NCBI RefSeq assembly: GCF_900112815.1
Contig: NZ_FOND01000019.1
Span: forward strand, 20,967 to 84,966
DNA length: 64,000 nt
Direction: 5' to 3'
DNA from: Blastococcus tunisiensis
GTDB lineage: Bacteria; Actinomycetota; Actinomycetes; Mycobacteriales; Geodermatophilaceae
Positions 9,057 to 17,559 of this stretch are shown one piece after another. Both the position numbers and the translations under genes were made by a program. The notes beneath the pieces are model-generated. The model searched no databases. It was not told the origin of the DNA and saw nothing but the letters and a program-made list of their open reading frames with translations. Position 1 is the first letter of the stretch. The number at the start of each line of letters is the position of its first letter.

Positions 9057-10471
9057 CCTCGGGCGGGCGGGTGATGCCACGGCTGGTGCTGGCCGCGCCG
9101 AGCAGCGACGCCGGCAAGACGTCGATCGCCACCGGGCTGATCGCGGCGTTCACCGCCCGGGGCCTCACCGTCTCCCCGCACAAGGTCGGCCCCGACTACA
9201 TCGATCCCGGCTACCACGGTCTCGCCGCGGGGCGTCCGGGCCGCAACCTCGATCCCTGGCTGGTCGGTGAGGACCGGATCGCGCCGCTGTTCCTGCGCGG
9301 AGCCACGCATCCATGGCCGGCCGACCTCGCCGTCGTCGAAGGGGTCATGGGCCTGTTCGACGGGGCGACCCATCCCTCCGTCGAACCCGGCTTCGCCTCG
9401 ACGGCGCACGTCGCGAAACTGCTGCGCGCCCCCGTCGTGCTGGTCGTCGACGCCTCCGCGCAGGCCCGCAGCGTCGCCGCCGTGGTGCACGGTTTCGCGA
9501 CCTTCGACCCCGCCGTTCGCTTGGGCGGCGTGATCCTCAACCGGGTGGGCAGCGACCGGCACGAGGCCATCCTGCGAGAGGCCCTCGGCGCGGCCGGCGT
9601 GCCCGTGGTCGGTGCGGTCCGGCGGCTGGACCTGCTGCACACCCCGTCCCGGCACCTCGGCCTGGTGCCGGCCGCCGAGCGGTCCGCCGAGGCTCTCATC
9701 ACGGTGCGCCGGCTCGGTGAGGTCGTCGCCGACGCCGTGGACCTCGACGCCGTGCTCACGCTGGCCCGCACCGCTCCCCCGTTGGACGCCGACGCGTGGG
9801 ACCCGGCCGCCGAGGTCGCGGCGGTGCCCGGGCGGCCGCGGATCGCCATAGCGGGTGGCCTGGCATTCACCTTCGGGTACGCGGAGAACGCCGAGCTCTT
9901 GACCGCCGCCGGGGCCGAGGTCGTTCCGGTCGACCCGCTGCGCGACGAGGCGCTACCCGCGGGCGTCACCGGACTGGTGATCGGCGGCGGCTTCCCCGAG
10001 GTCTACGCGGCGGAGCTGTCGGCCAACGAGACGCTGCGCGCCGACGTCGCCGCCCTGGCCGGGCGCGGCGCACCGATCGCCGCGGAGTGCGCAGGACTGC
10101 TCTACCTCGCCCGCGAGCTCGACGGCGTCCCCATGAGCGGCGTCCTGGACGTCGCGACGGCGATGTCGCAGCGGCTGGTCCTGGGCTACCGCGCGGCGGT
10201 GGCCCCGGTGGACTCGGTGCTCGCGGCCGCGGGGACGCGGGTGCGCGGCCACGAGTTCCACCGCACCCACGCCGACCCGGCGGCCGGATCCTCCCCCGCA
10301 TGGCAGTGGTCCCCTACCGCACCGGAGGGGTTCGTGCACGGCAGCGTGCACGCCTCCTACCTGCACCTGAACTGGGCGGGCAGCCCGGCGATGGCCGAGC
10401 GGTTCGTCGCCGCGTGCGCGCCGGCCGGCGCCGTTGGACTGCCGGCGGAACGCCTGGGGGCGGCGCAGTGA
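9050..10471 (+). CDS. cobB: Cobyrinic/hydrogenobyrinic acid a,c-diamide synthase CobB/CbiA
   Basis: About 473 residues. It amidates the a and c carboxylates using glutamine and ATP. The N-terminal ATPase domain has APSSDAGKTSIATGL and HKVGPDYIDPGYH. The C-terminal glutaminase domain carries the nucleophile in AAECAGLLYLA and a late FHRTHA. The ATG at 9050 has GGGGA seven bases upstream and overlaps cobO; the ATG at 9074 is an in-frame alternative that gives the conventional MPRLVLAAPS start. Confidence 0.93.
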   Translation: MVTSGGRVMPRLVLAAPSSDAGKTSIATGLIAAFTARGLTVSPHKVGPDYIDPGYHGLAAGRPGRNLDPWLVGEDRIAPLFLRGATHPWPADLAVVEGVMGLFDGATHPSVEPGFASTAHVAKLLRAPVVLVVDASAQARSVAAVVHGFATFDPAVRLGGVILNRVGSDRHEAILREALGAAGVPVVGAVRRLDLLHTPSRHLGLVPAAERSAEALITVRRLGEVVADAVDLDAVLTLARTAPPLDADAWDPAAEVAAVPGRPRIAIAGGLAFTFGYAENAELLTAAGAEVVPVDPLRDEALPAGVTGLVIGGGFPEVYAAELSANETLRADVAALAGRGAPIAAECAGLLYLARELDGVPMSGVLDVATAMSQRLVLGYRAAVAPVDSVLAAAGTRVRGHEFHRTHADPAAGSSPAWQWSPTAPEGFVHGSVHASYLHLNWAGSPAMAERFVAACAPAGAVGLPAERLGAAQ

Positions 10472-10812
10472 CTACGGTCGGGGTCGGCGCCGTCCCGGGT
10501 GTGACCGCCGAGGAGGTGCTGGCGGCCGTCGACGCCGTTCTGCCGCCCGGGGCCGCCGGGGTGCGGCTGGCCACGCTCGATGTCCGGGCCGCCGAGCTTG
10601 GGATCGCCACAGCGGCCGCCCGGCGCGGCTGGCCGTTGACCGGGTACGCCGCGGCCGAGCTGGCGCAGGTCCCGGCGCCCTCCCCCTCCGACCGGGTGGC
10701 GGAGCTGGTGGGCACCCCGTCGGTGGCCGAGGCCGCGGCGCTGGTGGGCGGCGGGACGCTGGTGGTGGGCAAGACGGTGGTCGGCCGGGTCACCGTGGCG
10801 GTGTCGGCATGA
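10468..10812 (+). CDS. cobE: CobE / CbiG C-terminal-domain protein
   Basis: A 114-residue protein matching the small CobE or CbiG C-terminal domain, which occurs in cobalamin clusters near the ring-contraction steps; its biochemical role is poorly defined. Recognisable stretches are VGVGAVPGVTAEEVLAAV at the N-terminus, a region with LATLDVRAAE, and the late PSVAEAAALVGGGTLVVGK. The GTG start overlaps the cobB stop (GTGA), and the stop overlaps the cobC ATG, so it is embedded in the operon. A free-standing C-terminal domain means that the N-terminal CbiG lyase part must be elsewhere or absent. Confidence 0.75.
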   Translation: MTTVGVGAVPGVTAEEVLAAVDAVLPPGAAGVRLATLDVRAAELGIATAAARRGWPLTGYAAAELAQVPAPSPSDRVAELVGTPSVAEAAALVGGGTLVVGKTVVGRVTVAVSA

Positions 10813-11867
10813 CCGATCCCTCCCGTCACGAGCTTCGTCACCACGGGGACGCCGACCTCGCCCCCGGGCTGATCGACCTGGCGGTCAACGTGCGGGCCGG
10901 GACGCCACCGCCCTGGCTGCGAACCGTGCTGCACGAGGCACTGGATGCCAGCGCCGGCTATCCCGACGCCGGTCCGGCCCGCGCCGCCGTCGCGGCCGCG
11001 CACAGCCGGGACCCCGCCGAGGTGCTGCTCACGGCCGGCGCCGCGGAGACGTTCGTGCTGCTCGCCCGGGCGCTGCGCCCGCGCCGGTCGGTGCTCGTCC
11101 ACCCGTCGTTCACCGAACCGGAACTGGCCCTGCGCTCGGCCGGCCATCCGGTGTCCCGACTGCTCCTCCGCGCCGAGGACGGCTATCGGCTGGACCCGAT
11201 GGCCGTGCCGGAGGACGCCGACCTCGTCGTCCTCGGCAACCCCACCAACCCGACGTCGGTGCTCCACCCCGCGGCCGACCTCGTGGCGCTCGCCCGCCCC
11301 GGCCGCGTGCTGGTCGTCGACGAGGCGTTCGCCGACACCGTCCCGGGCGAGCCGGAGTCCCTGGCCGGCCGCAGGGACGTGCCGGGCCTGCTCGTGGTGC
11401 GCAGCCTGACGAAAACCTGGGGTCTGGCCGGCATACGGGTGGGCTACGCCCTCGGATCGGCCGACCTCGTCGCCGCGCTCGCGGCACACCAGCCGCACTG
11501 GCCGGTCTCCACGCCGGCGCTGGCCGCACTGACCGCCTGCACCACGCCGGCTGCCCGCGCGGAGGCCGAGGCGGCCGCCCGTGAGCTGACCGGCCGGCGG
11601 GCTGCCCTCCTGGAGGCGCTCCCGGGCTGGGTGGTGGTGGAGGGCCGGCCGCGCTCGTCCTTCGTCCTCCTGCTCGTCCCCGACGGTGCGCGCGTGCGGC
11701 AGACGCTGCGACACCGGGGCTGGGCGGTGCGCCGCGGCGACACCTTTCCAGGGCTCACCGCGGACCACCTCCGGGTCGCCGTCCGGGATCCGGCGACCTC
11801 GCGCGGGTTCGCGGCCGCCCTGGCCGAGGTCATGACCACACACCGCATTCCCGAGGAGATCCGTTGA
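10809..11867 (+). CDS. cobC: Threonine-phosphate decarboxylase / aminotransferase-like CobC
   Basis: A 352-residue PLP enzyme of fold type I. In cobalamin clusters it makes the aminopropanol-phosphate linker by decarboxylating threonine phosphate. The PLP lysine is in RSLTKTWGLAGIRVGY near residue 200, the substrate loop LGNPTNPTS near 138 and the PLP-contacting VVDEAFAD near 170. It opens with HGD (HHGDADLAPG), as in CobC/CobD(Salmonella) proteins. It overlaps its upstream and downstream neighbours by four bases. Confidence 0.88.
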   Translation: MTDPSRHELRHHGDADLAPGLIDLAVNVRAGTPPPWLRTVLHEALDASAGYPDAGPARAAVAAAHSRDPAEVLLTAGAAETFVLLARALRPRRSVLVHPSFTEPELALRSAGHPVSRLLLRAEDGYRLDPMAVPEDADLVVLGNPTNPTSVLHPAADLVALARPGRVLVVDEAFADTVPGEPESLAGRRDVPGLLVVRSLTKTWGLAGIRVGYALGSADLVAALAAHQPHWPVSTPALAALTACTTPAARAEAEAAARELTGRRAALLEALPGWVVVEGRPRSSFVLLLVPDGARVRQTLRHRGWAVRRGDTFPGLTADHLRVAVRDPATSRGFAAALAEVMTTHRIPEEIR

Positions 11868-12958
11868 GCACCGTCCCGACGCCGTTCGCCGACACCCTTC
11901 TGGGCGCCACGATCGCCGCCGTCGTCCCTCGGGACGCCGCGGCCGAGCGGGCTGCCCGCGAGCGGCTGGACCAGATGACGAAGCCGCCGGGTTCGCTCGG
12001 CGTACTGGAGGACGTCGCCGCGCAACTCGCCGGGATCGCCGGCAGTTGCCCGGCTCCGCTGCTCACACCGGCGACGGTCGCCGTCTTCGCCGGAGACCAC
12101 GGGGTGCACGCCCAGGGCGTCACGCCGTGGCCGCAGGAGGTGACCGGGCAGATGGTGGCCAACTTCCTCGCCGGTGGAGCGGTGGTGAACGCCTTCGCCG
12201 CGGAGGTCGGCGCCACGGTGGTCGTGGTCGACGTGGGCGTCGCCGGCCCGCTCGACCCCGCCGACGGACTGCTGGACCGCAAGGTCCGACCAGGTACCGC
12301 CGACCTCGCAGTGGGACCGGCGATGACCCTCGACGAGGCGCGCCGGGCAGTCGAGGTGGGCATCGAGGTGGCCACGTCGCTGGCCCCTGACTCGGGGTCG
12401 CTCATCACCGGTGACATGGGGATCGCCAACACGACAGCGTCGGCGGCACTCGTCTGCGCGTTCACCGGGACGTCGCCTGCGTCGGCCACCGGTCGCGGGA
12501 CGGGCGTCGATGATCCGACGCTGGCCCGGAAGGTCGCGGTCGTCGGACGCGCCGCCGCCCGGGTGACGGAGCAGCCATCGACCCCGCAGGCGGCACTGGC
12601 CGTCCTCGCCGAGGTCGGCGGTCTGGAGCATGCCGCCCTGGCCGGGTTCATCCTCGGGGCGGCCGCCCATCGAACCCCCGTGCTGCTCGACGGCGTGATC
12701 GCAGGGTCCGCGGCGCTCGTGGCCGCGGCGCTGTGTCCCGCGGCGCTGGACTACACGGTGGCCGGGCACGTGTCGGCCGAGCCGGGACACCGCATCGCGT
12801 TGGCCCACCTCGGACTGCGCCCCCTGCTCGGGCTTGATCTGCGTCTCGGGGAGGGAACCGGTGCCCTCCTGGCGTTGCCCCTGGTGACCGGCGCGGCCCG
12901 CGCGCTGCGCGACGTCGCGACGTTCGACTCCGCCGGCGTCACCGAGAAGAGCGGATGA
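11864..12958 (+). CDS. cobT: Nicotinate-nucleotide:dimethylbenzimidazole phosphoribosyltransferase CobT
   Basis: A 364-residue CobT/CobU-type enzyme that forms alpha-ribazole phosphate, the lower-ligand precursor. Family marks are RLDQMTKPPGSLGVLED near residue 30, FAGDHGVHAQGVTPWP near 70, GDMGIANTTASAA near 185 and the late LGLRPLLGLDLRLGEGTGA. The start is a rare TTG overlapping the cobC stop (TTGA), with GAGGAGA six bases upstream making it convincing. It overlaps the next gene by four bases. Confidence 0.94.
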   Translation: MSTVPTPFADTLLGATIAAVVPRDAAAERAARERLDQMTKPPGSLGVLEDVAAQLAGIAGSCPAPLLTPATVAVFAGDHGVHAQGVTPWPQEVTGQMVANFLAGGAVVNAFAAEVGATVVVVDVGVAGPLDPADGLLDRKVRPGTADLAVGPAMTLDEARRAVEVGIEVATSLAPDSGSLITGDMGIANTTASAALVCAFTGTSPASATGRGTGVDDPTLARKVAVVGRAAARVTEQPSTPQAALAVLAEVGGLEHAALAGFILGAAAHRTPVLLDGVIAGSAALVAAALCPAALDYTVAGHVSAEPGHRIALAHLGLRPLLGLDLRLGEGTGALLALPLVTGAARALRDVATFDSAGVTEKSG

Positions 12959-14289
12959 CCGGGACGTCCCGCGGCGCCGGTTCCGAAGTGGTCCATCCCG
13001 TCGGTCTGCGGCTGCACGGACGGACGGTGGTCGTGGTCGGCGGCGGCCAATCCGCCCACCGGCAGGTGGCCGGCCTGATGGCGGCCGGTGCTGTCGTCAC
13101 CGTCGTGAGCCCGCAGGTGACCCCGGCGCTGGAGGCGCTGGCCGCGCCGGGGTCGCTGACGTGGCAGGGCCGCCGGTACGAGCCCGGCGATCTCGACGGT
13201 GCCTGGTTCGCGGTGGCGGCGACCGACGACTCCGGCGTGAACACGGCGGTGTCCGAGGAGGCCGAACGGAGACGCATCTTCTGTACCAGTGTCGACGACC
13301 ACGCAGCCTCCAGCGCGTGGACGCCCGCCGTCGGGCGGCTGGGCGACCTGGTGGTCGGGGTGCACGAGAACGCACGGCCGGAGCGCGCCGCAGTGGTGCT
13401 TGACGCCGTCCTGGCGGGTCTGACCGACGGGAGCATCGCCGACGGGGCCCGCTCGCCGGTCGGCACGGGCACTGGATGCGTGACGCTCGTCGGCGGCGGA
13501 CCGGGCGATCCGGGGCTCATCACCGTGCGGGGACACCAGGCGCTGGCGCAGGCCGACGTCGTCCTCGCTGACCACCTGGCGCCGCAGTCGCTGCTGGCGT
13601 CGCTGTCATCCGAGGTCGAGGTCATCGACGCCTCGAAGCTGCCGCGCGGACGGTCCATGGCACAGGAACAGATCAATGCGCTGCTGGTCGAGCACGCCCT
13701 CGCCGGCCGGCGGGTGGTGCGCCTCAAGGGCGGCGACCCGTTCGTCTTCGGCCGCGGGATGGAGGAGTTCCAGGCGTGCCTCGCCGCCGACGTGCCGGTC
13801 GAGGTCGTGCCCGGCGTGACCAGCGCGATCGCCGTCCCCGCCCTGGCCGGCATCCCGGTCACCCACCGGGGCATGACCCACGAGTTCGTTGTCGTCTCCG
13901 GGCACCTCCCGCCCGGACACCCCGACTCACTGGTCGACTGGGCGTCGATAGGGCGGCTGCGCGGGACCGTCGTCGTCCTCATGGGGGTGGTCACCGCGCC
14001 GGCCATCGCTGCCGCCCTGATCGAGCACGGCCGCGCGCCGGAGACTCCGACTGCCGTCGTCAGCAACGGCTCGACGGCCACGCAGCGCACGATCCGAACG
14101 ACGCTCGCAGATCTGCCCCGGACGATGGCCGACGAGGGCATCCGCCCACCGGCGGTGTGGGTCGTCGGCGACGTCGTCGGCCTGACGGGACGTCAACTCG
14201 GTACGCCGGACGGCGGCCGCCAGCACCGGCTGGCCGAGCGCGCGGCGCCAGCAGATGCGCCCGATCGGCAGACGGACATGGTGCTCTAG
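12955..14289 (+). CDS. cobA: Uroporphyrinogen-III C-methyltransferase fused to precorrin-2 dehydrogenase domain (CobA/CysG-like)
   Basis: About 444 residues. The N-terminal third is a CysG-B/Met8p-like NAD domain (VVVVGGGQSAHRQVAGLMAAGA; VAATDDSGVNTAVSE) able to oxidise precorrin-2. The C-terminal two thirds form the SAM uroporphyrinogen-III methyltransferase (VTLVGGGPGDPGLITVRG; RLKGGDPFVFGRGMEE; VVPGVTSAIAVPA). It supplies precorrin-2 to cobalamin and may also serve siroheme synthesis. The methylase has the full set of SUMT motifs. It is the last gene of the overlapping riboswitch operon. Confidence 0.92.
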   Translation: MTGTSRGAGSEVVHPVGLRLHGRTVVVVGGGQSAHRQVAGLMAAGAVVTVVSPQVTPALEALAAPGSLTWQGRRYEPGDLDGAWFAVAATDDSGVNTAVSEEAERRRIFCTSVDDHAASSAWTPAVGRLGDLVVGVHENARPERAAVVLDAVLAGLTDGSIADGARSPVGTGTGCVTLVGGGPGDPGLITVRGHQALAQADVVLADHLAPQSLLASLSSEVEVIDASKLPRGRSMAQEQINALLVEHALAGRRVVRLKGGDPFVFGRGMEEFQACLAADVPVEVVPGVTSAIAVPALAGIPVTHRGMTHEFVVVSGHLPPGHPDSLVDWASIGRLRGTVVVLMGVVTAPAIAAALIEHGRAPETPTAVVSNGSTATQRTIRTTLADLPRTMADEGIRPPAVWVVGDVVGLTGRQLGTPDGGRQHRLAERAAPADAPDRQTDMVL

Positions 14290-14313
14290 CCCTGAGCGTC
14301 CCGACCTCTGACC

Positions 14314-14338
14314 GGCTGGCGCTGGTTGACGGCCAGCC
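14314..14338 (+). terminator. Stem-loop after cobA
   Basis: Twenty-four bases after the cobA stop, GGCTGGC pairs with GCCAGCC around an 11-base loop. No U-tract follows. A probable termination hairpin for the cobalamin operon. Confidence 0.5.
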
Positions 14339-14526
14339 GACTCCTACCCTGAAACTGCAAAAACGGTAATAAGCTGGGGGTAATGCGGTATCGCGACACT
14401 GGGATGGAGACCACACCCGTATAACCTGGGGTTTTGAGCTGACCAGGGGACTTGGAACCCCTAACCGCACAGTTGTCAGGTCGGGTTTGACCGCTGCCGA
14501 CCCGGCTGCACCCTTACAGCCTTATG

Positions 14527-14570
14527 AGCAGTCGGTAGCACGGAACATCGTTGAACTTCTCGGATCTTGA
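14527..14570. repeat. Left target duplication and inverted repeat of the IS
   Basis: AGCAGT (14527-14532) is followed by the left terminal repeat beginning CGGTAGC. Blocks CGTTGAA, TTC and GATCTTGA recur in the same order in the reverse complement of the right end (15924-15967). AGCAGT reappears at 15968-15973. Confidence 0.8.
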
Positions 14571-15967
14571 CTTGAGGTGATGGCCTCTCGTTCCGAGGAG
14601 TCATCGGTGTCGCTCACTACTCTCGCCCTGACCGCCGAGCTGCCCGAGCTCGACGAGTCGCTGACCTGGTCGCAGCTGGAGGCGTGGGCGGTGGCGATGC
14701 GCGAGGAGTTGCCCGCGGCCGCGCTGGCCGCGGCGTTGGAGGATCTGCAGGACAAGCTGATCGACCGGGTCTGCGGGCCGAAGTGGCTGCCGGTGCGGGA
14801 CCTGCCGGCACCTTTCGGCTGCCCGGGATGCGGGGTGATGAGCGACTTCGCCCGCAAGGGCAAGCGCACCCGCCCGCGCCGGTTCGACACCGCCGCCGGG
14901 ATCGTGCGCATCCAGCTGGCCAACGTCGGCTGCCGGTCCTGTGGGCGGGTGTTCGCGCCCCTGCTGCTGATGCTGGATCTGTCCGGAAAGCGACGCACCG
15001 ACCGGCTGATGGTGGAGCTGGCCGAGCTGGCCACCCAGATGTCCTTCGCCCGGGCCGGGGCGACGGCCGCCGCCTTCGGCGTGCCCGGCTCGGCCGGGCG
15101 GGCGCACTCGGCGGTCGCTGACCTGGCGCCGCTGCTCGACGGCATCGGCTGCGCCGACTCACCGCACGCTCCCGGCCGTGCCGACGTGGTGGTCCTCGAC
15201 GGCACCGGGATGCGCGCCGGCCGCCGCCGACTCGGGGTCACCTGCAACATCGCCCTGGGGGTGACCGGCCGGACCGGTCCGCGGCGGCGCCGCCAGGCCA
15301 CCACGGCCCTGCTGGGACTGACCCTGGACCAGCCGTGGGCGGCGATGACGGCGCAGCTGCGCGACCTGGAACCGCCGGCCGTGGTGGTCGTCGACGGCGA
15401 GCTGGCGATCACCCGGCTCGCCGAGAGCGTCTGGCCCGACGTGCCCATCCAGCGCTGCTGGTGGCACCTACCCCGGGCGCTGCGCTGGGCGCTGTATGCC
15501 GACAAGGCACCGCACCCGTGGGCGAACGCCAAGCGCGCGGAGCTGACCGCCCTGCTGCACCGGGTCGCCCGCGAGCGCCTCACCCACACCCAGGCGCTGG
15601 ATGCCTACGACGCCTTCGCCGCCACCGTCACCGCCGAGGGCCACCACGCCGCGCGGGAGTTGCTGGCCGGCGCCCGCGATCAGGTCTTCACCTGCCTGCG
15701 CCCCGACGTTCGCCGCCGCCTGGCCCACCTCGGCGGACCCGAACTCGGATCCGGCGTGCTCGAGCGCGTCATGCGTGAACTCAACGCCCGCACCGACATC
15801 GGCGGCAGCCGCTGGTCCACCGAGGGCCTGCGCGACCTCATCACCATCAAGCTCGCCCGGATGACCAACCACCCGGCCTGGACGACCCTGCGCCAGACTG
15901 TCAGCCCACCCAGCGCCATCGCCTTCAAGATCGCGACAGCGAACTTCAACGCTGCCTGACGCTACCG
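14533..15967 (+). mobile_element. Complete insertion sequence, 1435 bp, DDE transposase
   Basis: The element is bounded by imperfect inverted repeats starting CGGTAGC and ending GCTACCG, and flanked by the direct repeat AGCAGT, read as a 6-bp target duplication. It holds one transposase gene whose last codons lie inside the right inverted repeat. It sits between the cobalamin operon and a decayed integrase, so it probably landed in an already dying integrative element. Both ends and the gene are intact, which suggests recent arrival. Confidence 0.82.
14580..15959 (+). CDS. DDE-type transposase with N-terminal zinc ribbon (ISKra4/ISLre2-like; family unsure)
   Basis: A 459-residue transposase. 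Cysteine pairs CPGCG near residue 82 and CRSCG near 121 form a zinc ribbon. The catalytic core includes VVVLDGTGMRAGRR near 200, VVVVDGELAITRLAE near 265 with candidate acidic residues, and QRCWWHLPRALRW near 292, the Cys/His block seen in Mutator-like and ISLre2/ISKra4-like transposases. A GTG at 14577 is adjacent and could be the start instead of the ATG. The frame is full length, with no stop. I am unsure of the IS family. Confidence 0.75.
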   Translation: MASRSEESSVSLTTLALTAELPELDESLTWSQLEAWAVAMREELPAAALAAALEDLQDKLIDRVCGPKWLPVRDLPAPFGCPGCGVMSDFARKGKRTRPRRFDTAAGIVRIQLANVGCRSCGRVFAPLLLMLDLSGKRRTDRLMVELAELATQMSFARAGATAAAFGVPGSAGRAHSAVADLAPLLDGIGCADSPHAPGRADVVVLDGTGMRAGRRRLGVTCNIALGVTGRTGPRRRRQATTALLGLTLDQPWAAMTAQLRDLEPPAVVVVDGELAITRLAESVWPDVPIQRCWWHLPRALRWALYADKAPHPWANAKRAELTALLHRVARERLTHTQALDAYDAFAATVTAEGHHAARELLAGARDQVFTCLRPDVRRRLAHLGGPELGSGVLERVMRELNARTDIGGSRWSTEGLRDLITIKLARMTNHPAWTTLRQTVSPPSAIAFKIATANFNAA

Positions 15968-15973
15968 AGCAGT
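15924..15973. repeat. Right inverted repeat and target duplication of the IS
   Basis: The right terminal repeat runs from TCAAGATC at 15924 to GCTACCG at 15967 and mirrors the left end in its main blocks. AGCAGT at 15968-15973 matches the six bases before the left end. Confidence 0.8.
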
Positions 15974-16069
15974 CAGTTCGCCGAGGCCCATGCGCCCCTG
16001 GTACCGCAGCGTGCCTGCGGATACCGCTACCGCCCGTGGATTTTCTGGCGGTAAACTGGGCCGTGGGCC

Positions 16070-16910
16070 GTGGGCCGTCCTCCGCCGCTGGGCACCCATC
16101 GCGCTATCCGCTGTTACCAGATCGGCAGCGGCTACCGCGCCCGCACGCTCGCCCGCGACTACGACGGCCGGACGCGCGCGGTGGAACGGTGGGGGAAGAC
16201 CAGAGCCGCCGCCGAACGGGCACTCAAGCTCGCCGTGCGGGACCGCGCCCGCACCCAGGCCGACCAGCAGCTCACCGCCGACACCCGGCTGTCCGCGCTC
16301 GCCGAGGCCTGGTACGCCGCCCTGACCGACCTGTCCCCCACCACGATGCAGGCCTACCGCGCCCGCCTCGACCGGCAGATTCTCCCCGGTCTCGGGCAGC
16401 TGCGGATTGGTGAGCTGAGCATCGGGATTCTGGACCGGCACTTCGGCTGATCATCGAGCAGCACGGCTTGGCGACGGCCAAGATGACCCGCTCGGTGCTG
16501 TCGGGATGTGTGCGATGGCCTCCCGCCACGACGCGCTCGACCGCAACCCGCTGCGTGACGTGGGCGCACTCAGCGCGCAGGTGAAGAACGCGCCGCGCGC
16601 GCTGACGGTGCCGCAACTACGGCAGCTCCGGGCGGCCCTGGCCTACGACGAGCAGGCCATCGCCCGCGACCTGCCCGACTTCGTCAGCCTGATGATGGGT
16701 ACCGGGATGCGCATCGGCGAGGCCGCCGGGCTGACGTGGGCTGCGGTGAACCTGAACGCCGGCACGGTCGAGGTGCGGGCCGCGGTCGTCCGGGTGGCCA
16801 GCCAAGGACTGGTCCGCAAGAGCACCAAGACCGACACCGGACTGCGAATGCTCGTCCTACCGTCCTGGTGCGTCGACATGCTCCGGGACCGCGCCTCCCG
16901 GCCCGACTGA
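16070..16910 (+). pseudogene. Tyrosine recombinase (integrase), frameshifted and truncated
   Basis: Two frames in register order form one broken integrase. Frame one (16070-16450) has a typical N-terminal region (YQIGSGYRARTLARDYDG) and the SAM-like core-binding domain (LSPTTMQAYRARLDRQILP). The reading then shifts near 16440 and again near 16500. Frame two (16506-16910) has RALTVPQLRQLRAAL and the catalytic-domain start GTGMRIGEAAGLTW, including the first catalytic Arg. It stops before the HxxR and Tyr motifs, so the protein cannot recombine DNA. It marks a lost integrative element; no tRNA or att core was found beside it. Confidence 0.82.
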
Positions 16911-16973
16911 ACCGCCCCGGCGAGTTCGGAGACTCTGGTGTGCCCTGCGTTCCGTGGAGTCGCATTGCTGGAC

Positions 16974-17115
16974 TTCATGCCCCAGTGATCGATGTCCGGT
17001 TCTCGAACTCTATGGGTGTGAGCCAGCGAGGGCGGAGTGGTGGCGGCGGCTGTGGAAGATCTCGAGGTAGTCGAACATCGCGTTCGCCAGCTCGAGCCCG
17101 GGACGCTCAGGGCGC
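16974..17115 (-). pseudogene. IS3-family transposase (OrfB) C-terminal remnant
   Basis: On the minus strand the frame reads ELANAMFDYLEIFHSRRHH then SALAGSH, and after a +1 shift TPIEFENRTSITGA followed by a stop. This is the usual end of IS3-group transposases (two-box FDYLEIFHNRRRHSAL then TP-EFE). Everything upstream of the last 45 or so residues is gone. It is a scar beside the integrase remnant. Confidence 0.7.
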
Positions 17116-17559
17116 TGATCAATGCGAACGGGCAGCAGATCGACTACGGCCTCGGCTGCGGGAGGGACAGCGAGCTGTCGCGGGACGGGGCTGTGGTCCG
17201 GTTGCGGCCGAGCGGCATCCAGCAGCCGGCTGCGTCACCGCCGCCGAGCGGGACCACCACCACATGCCCTGCCCCGACTGCGACAGCCAGCAAGCTCTCG
17301 GCTCAACGCTTCTGCCGTTCACCAGGAACCGAGAAGAGGCCCCTCCCCGTAGTCCATGAGCGCCAGTGGGCTCATGTGAGCGCACCGAGTGCGTTCATCG
17401 GGTTGCGTCCGGCCGGGACGTCCTTCTTTGGGGTGGGAACCCGGGAAAAAGCTCGCCCTCGGCGGCGTCCGGCCCGATGTCCCCGGTGAGGAACCTGATC
17501 GTTCGGGGCGCCTCCACCGAAAGTGGATCTTTACGACCACCTGCGCAGGGGACGAGAAC
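17116..17559. other. Gene-free stretch before fliD
   Basis: No reading frame here has recognisable content, and I see no further IS3 homology. The last 50 bases include AGGGGA just before the fliD start, a good ribosome site. The fliD promoter should lie here, but I could not identify a convincing box. Confidence 0.5.

Noticed and set aside
14340..14530. tRNA or attL site next to the integrase remnant
   Set aside because: Short stems exist, but no cloverleaf or duplicated core could be drawn.
17037..17489. 150-codon plus-strand frame before fliD
   Set aside because: Its first part is opposite the IS3 remnant and the rest is low-complexity with no family signal.
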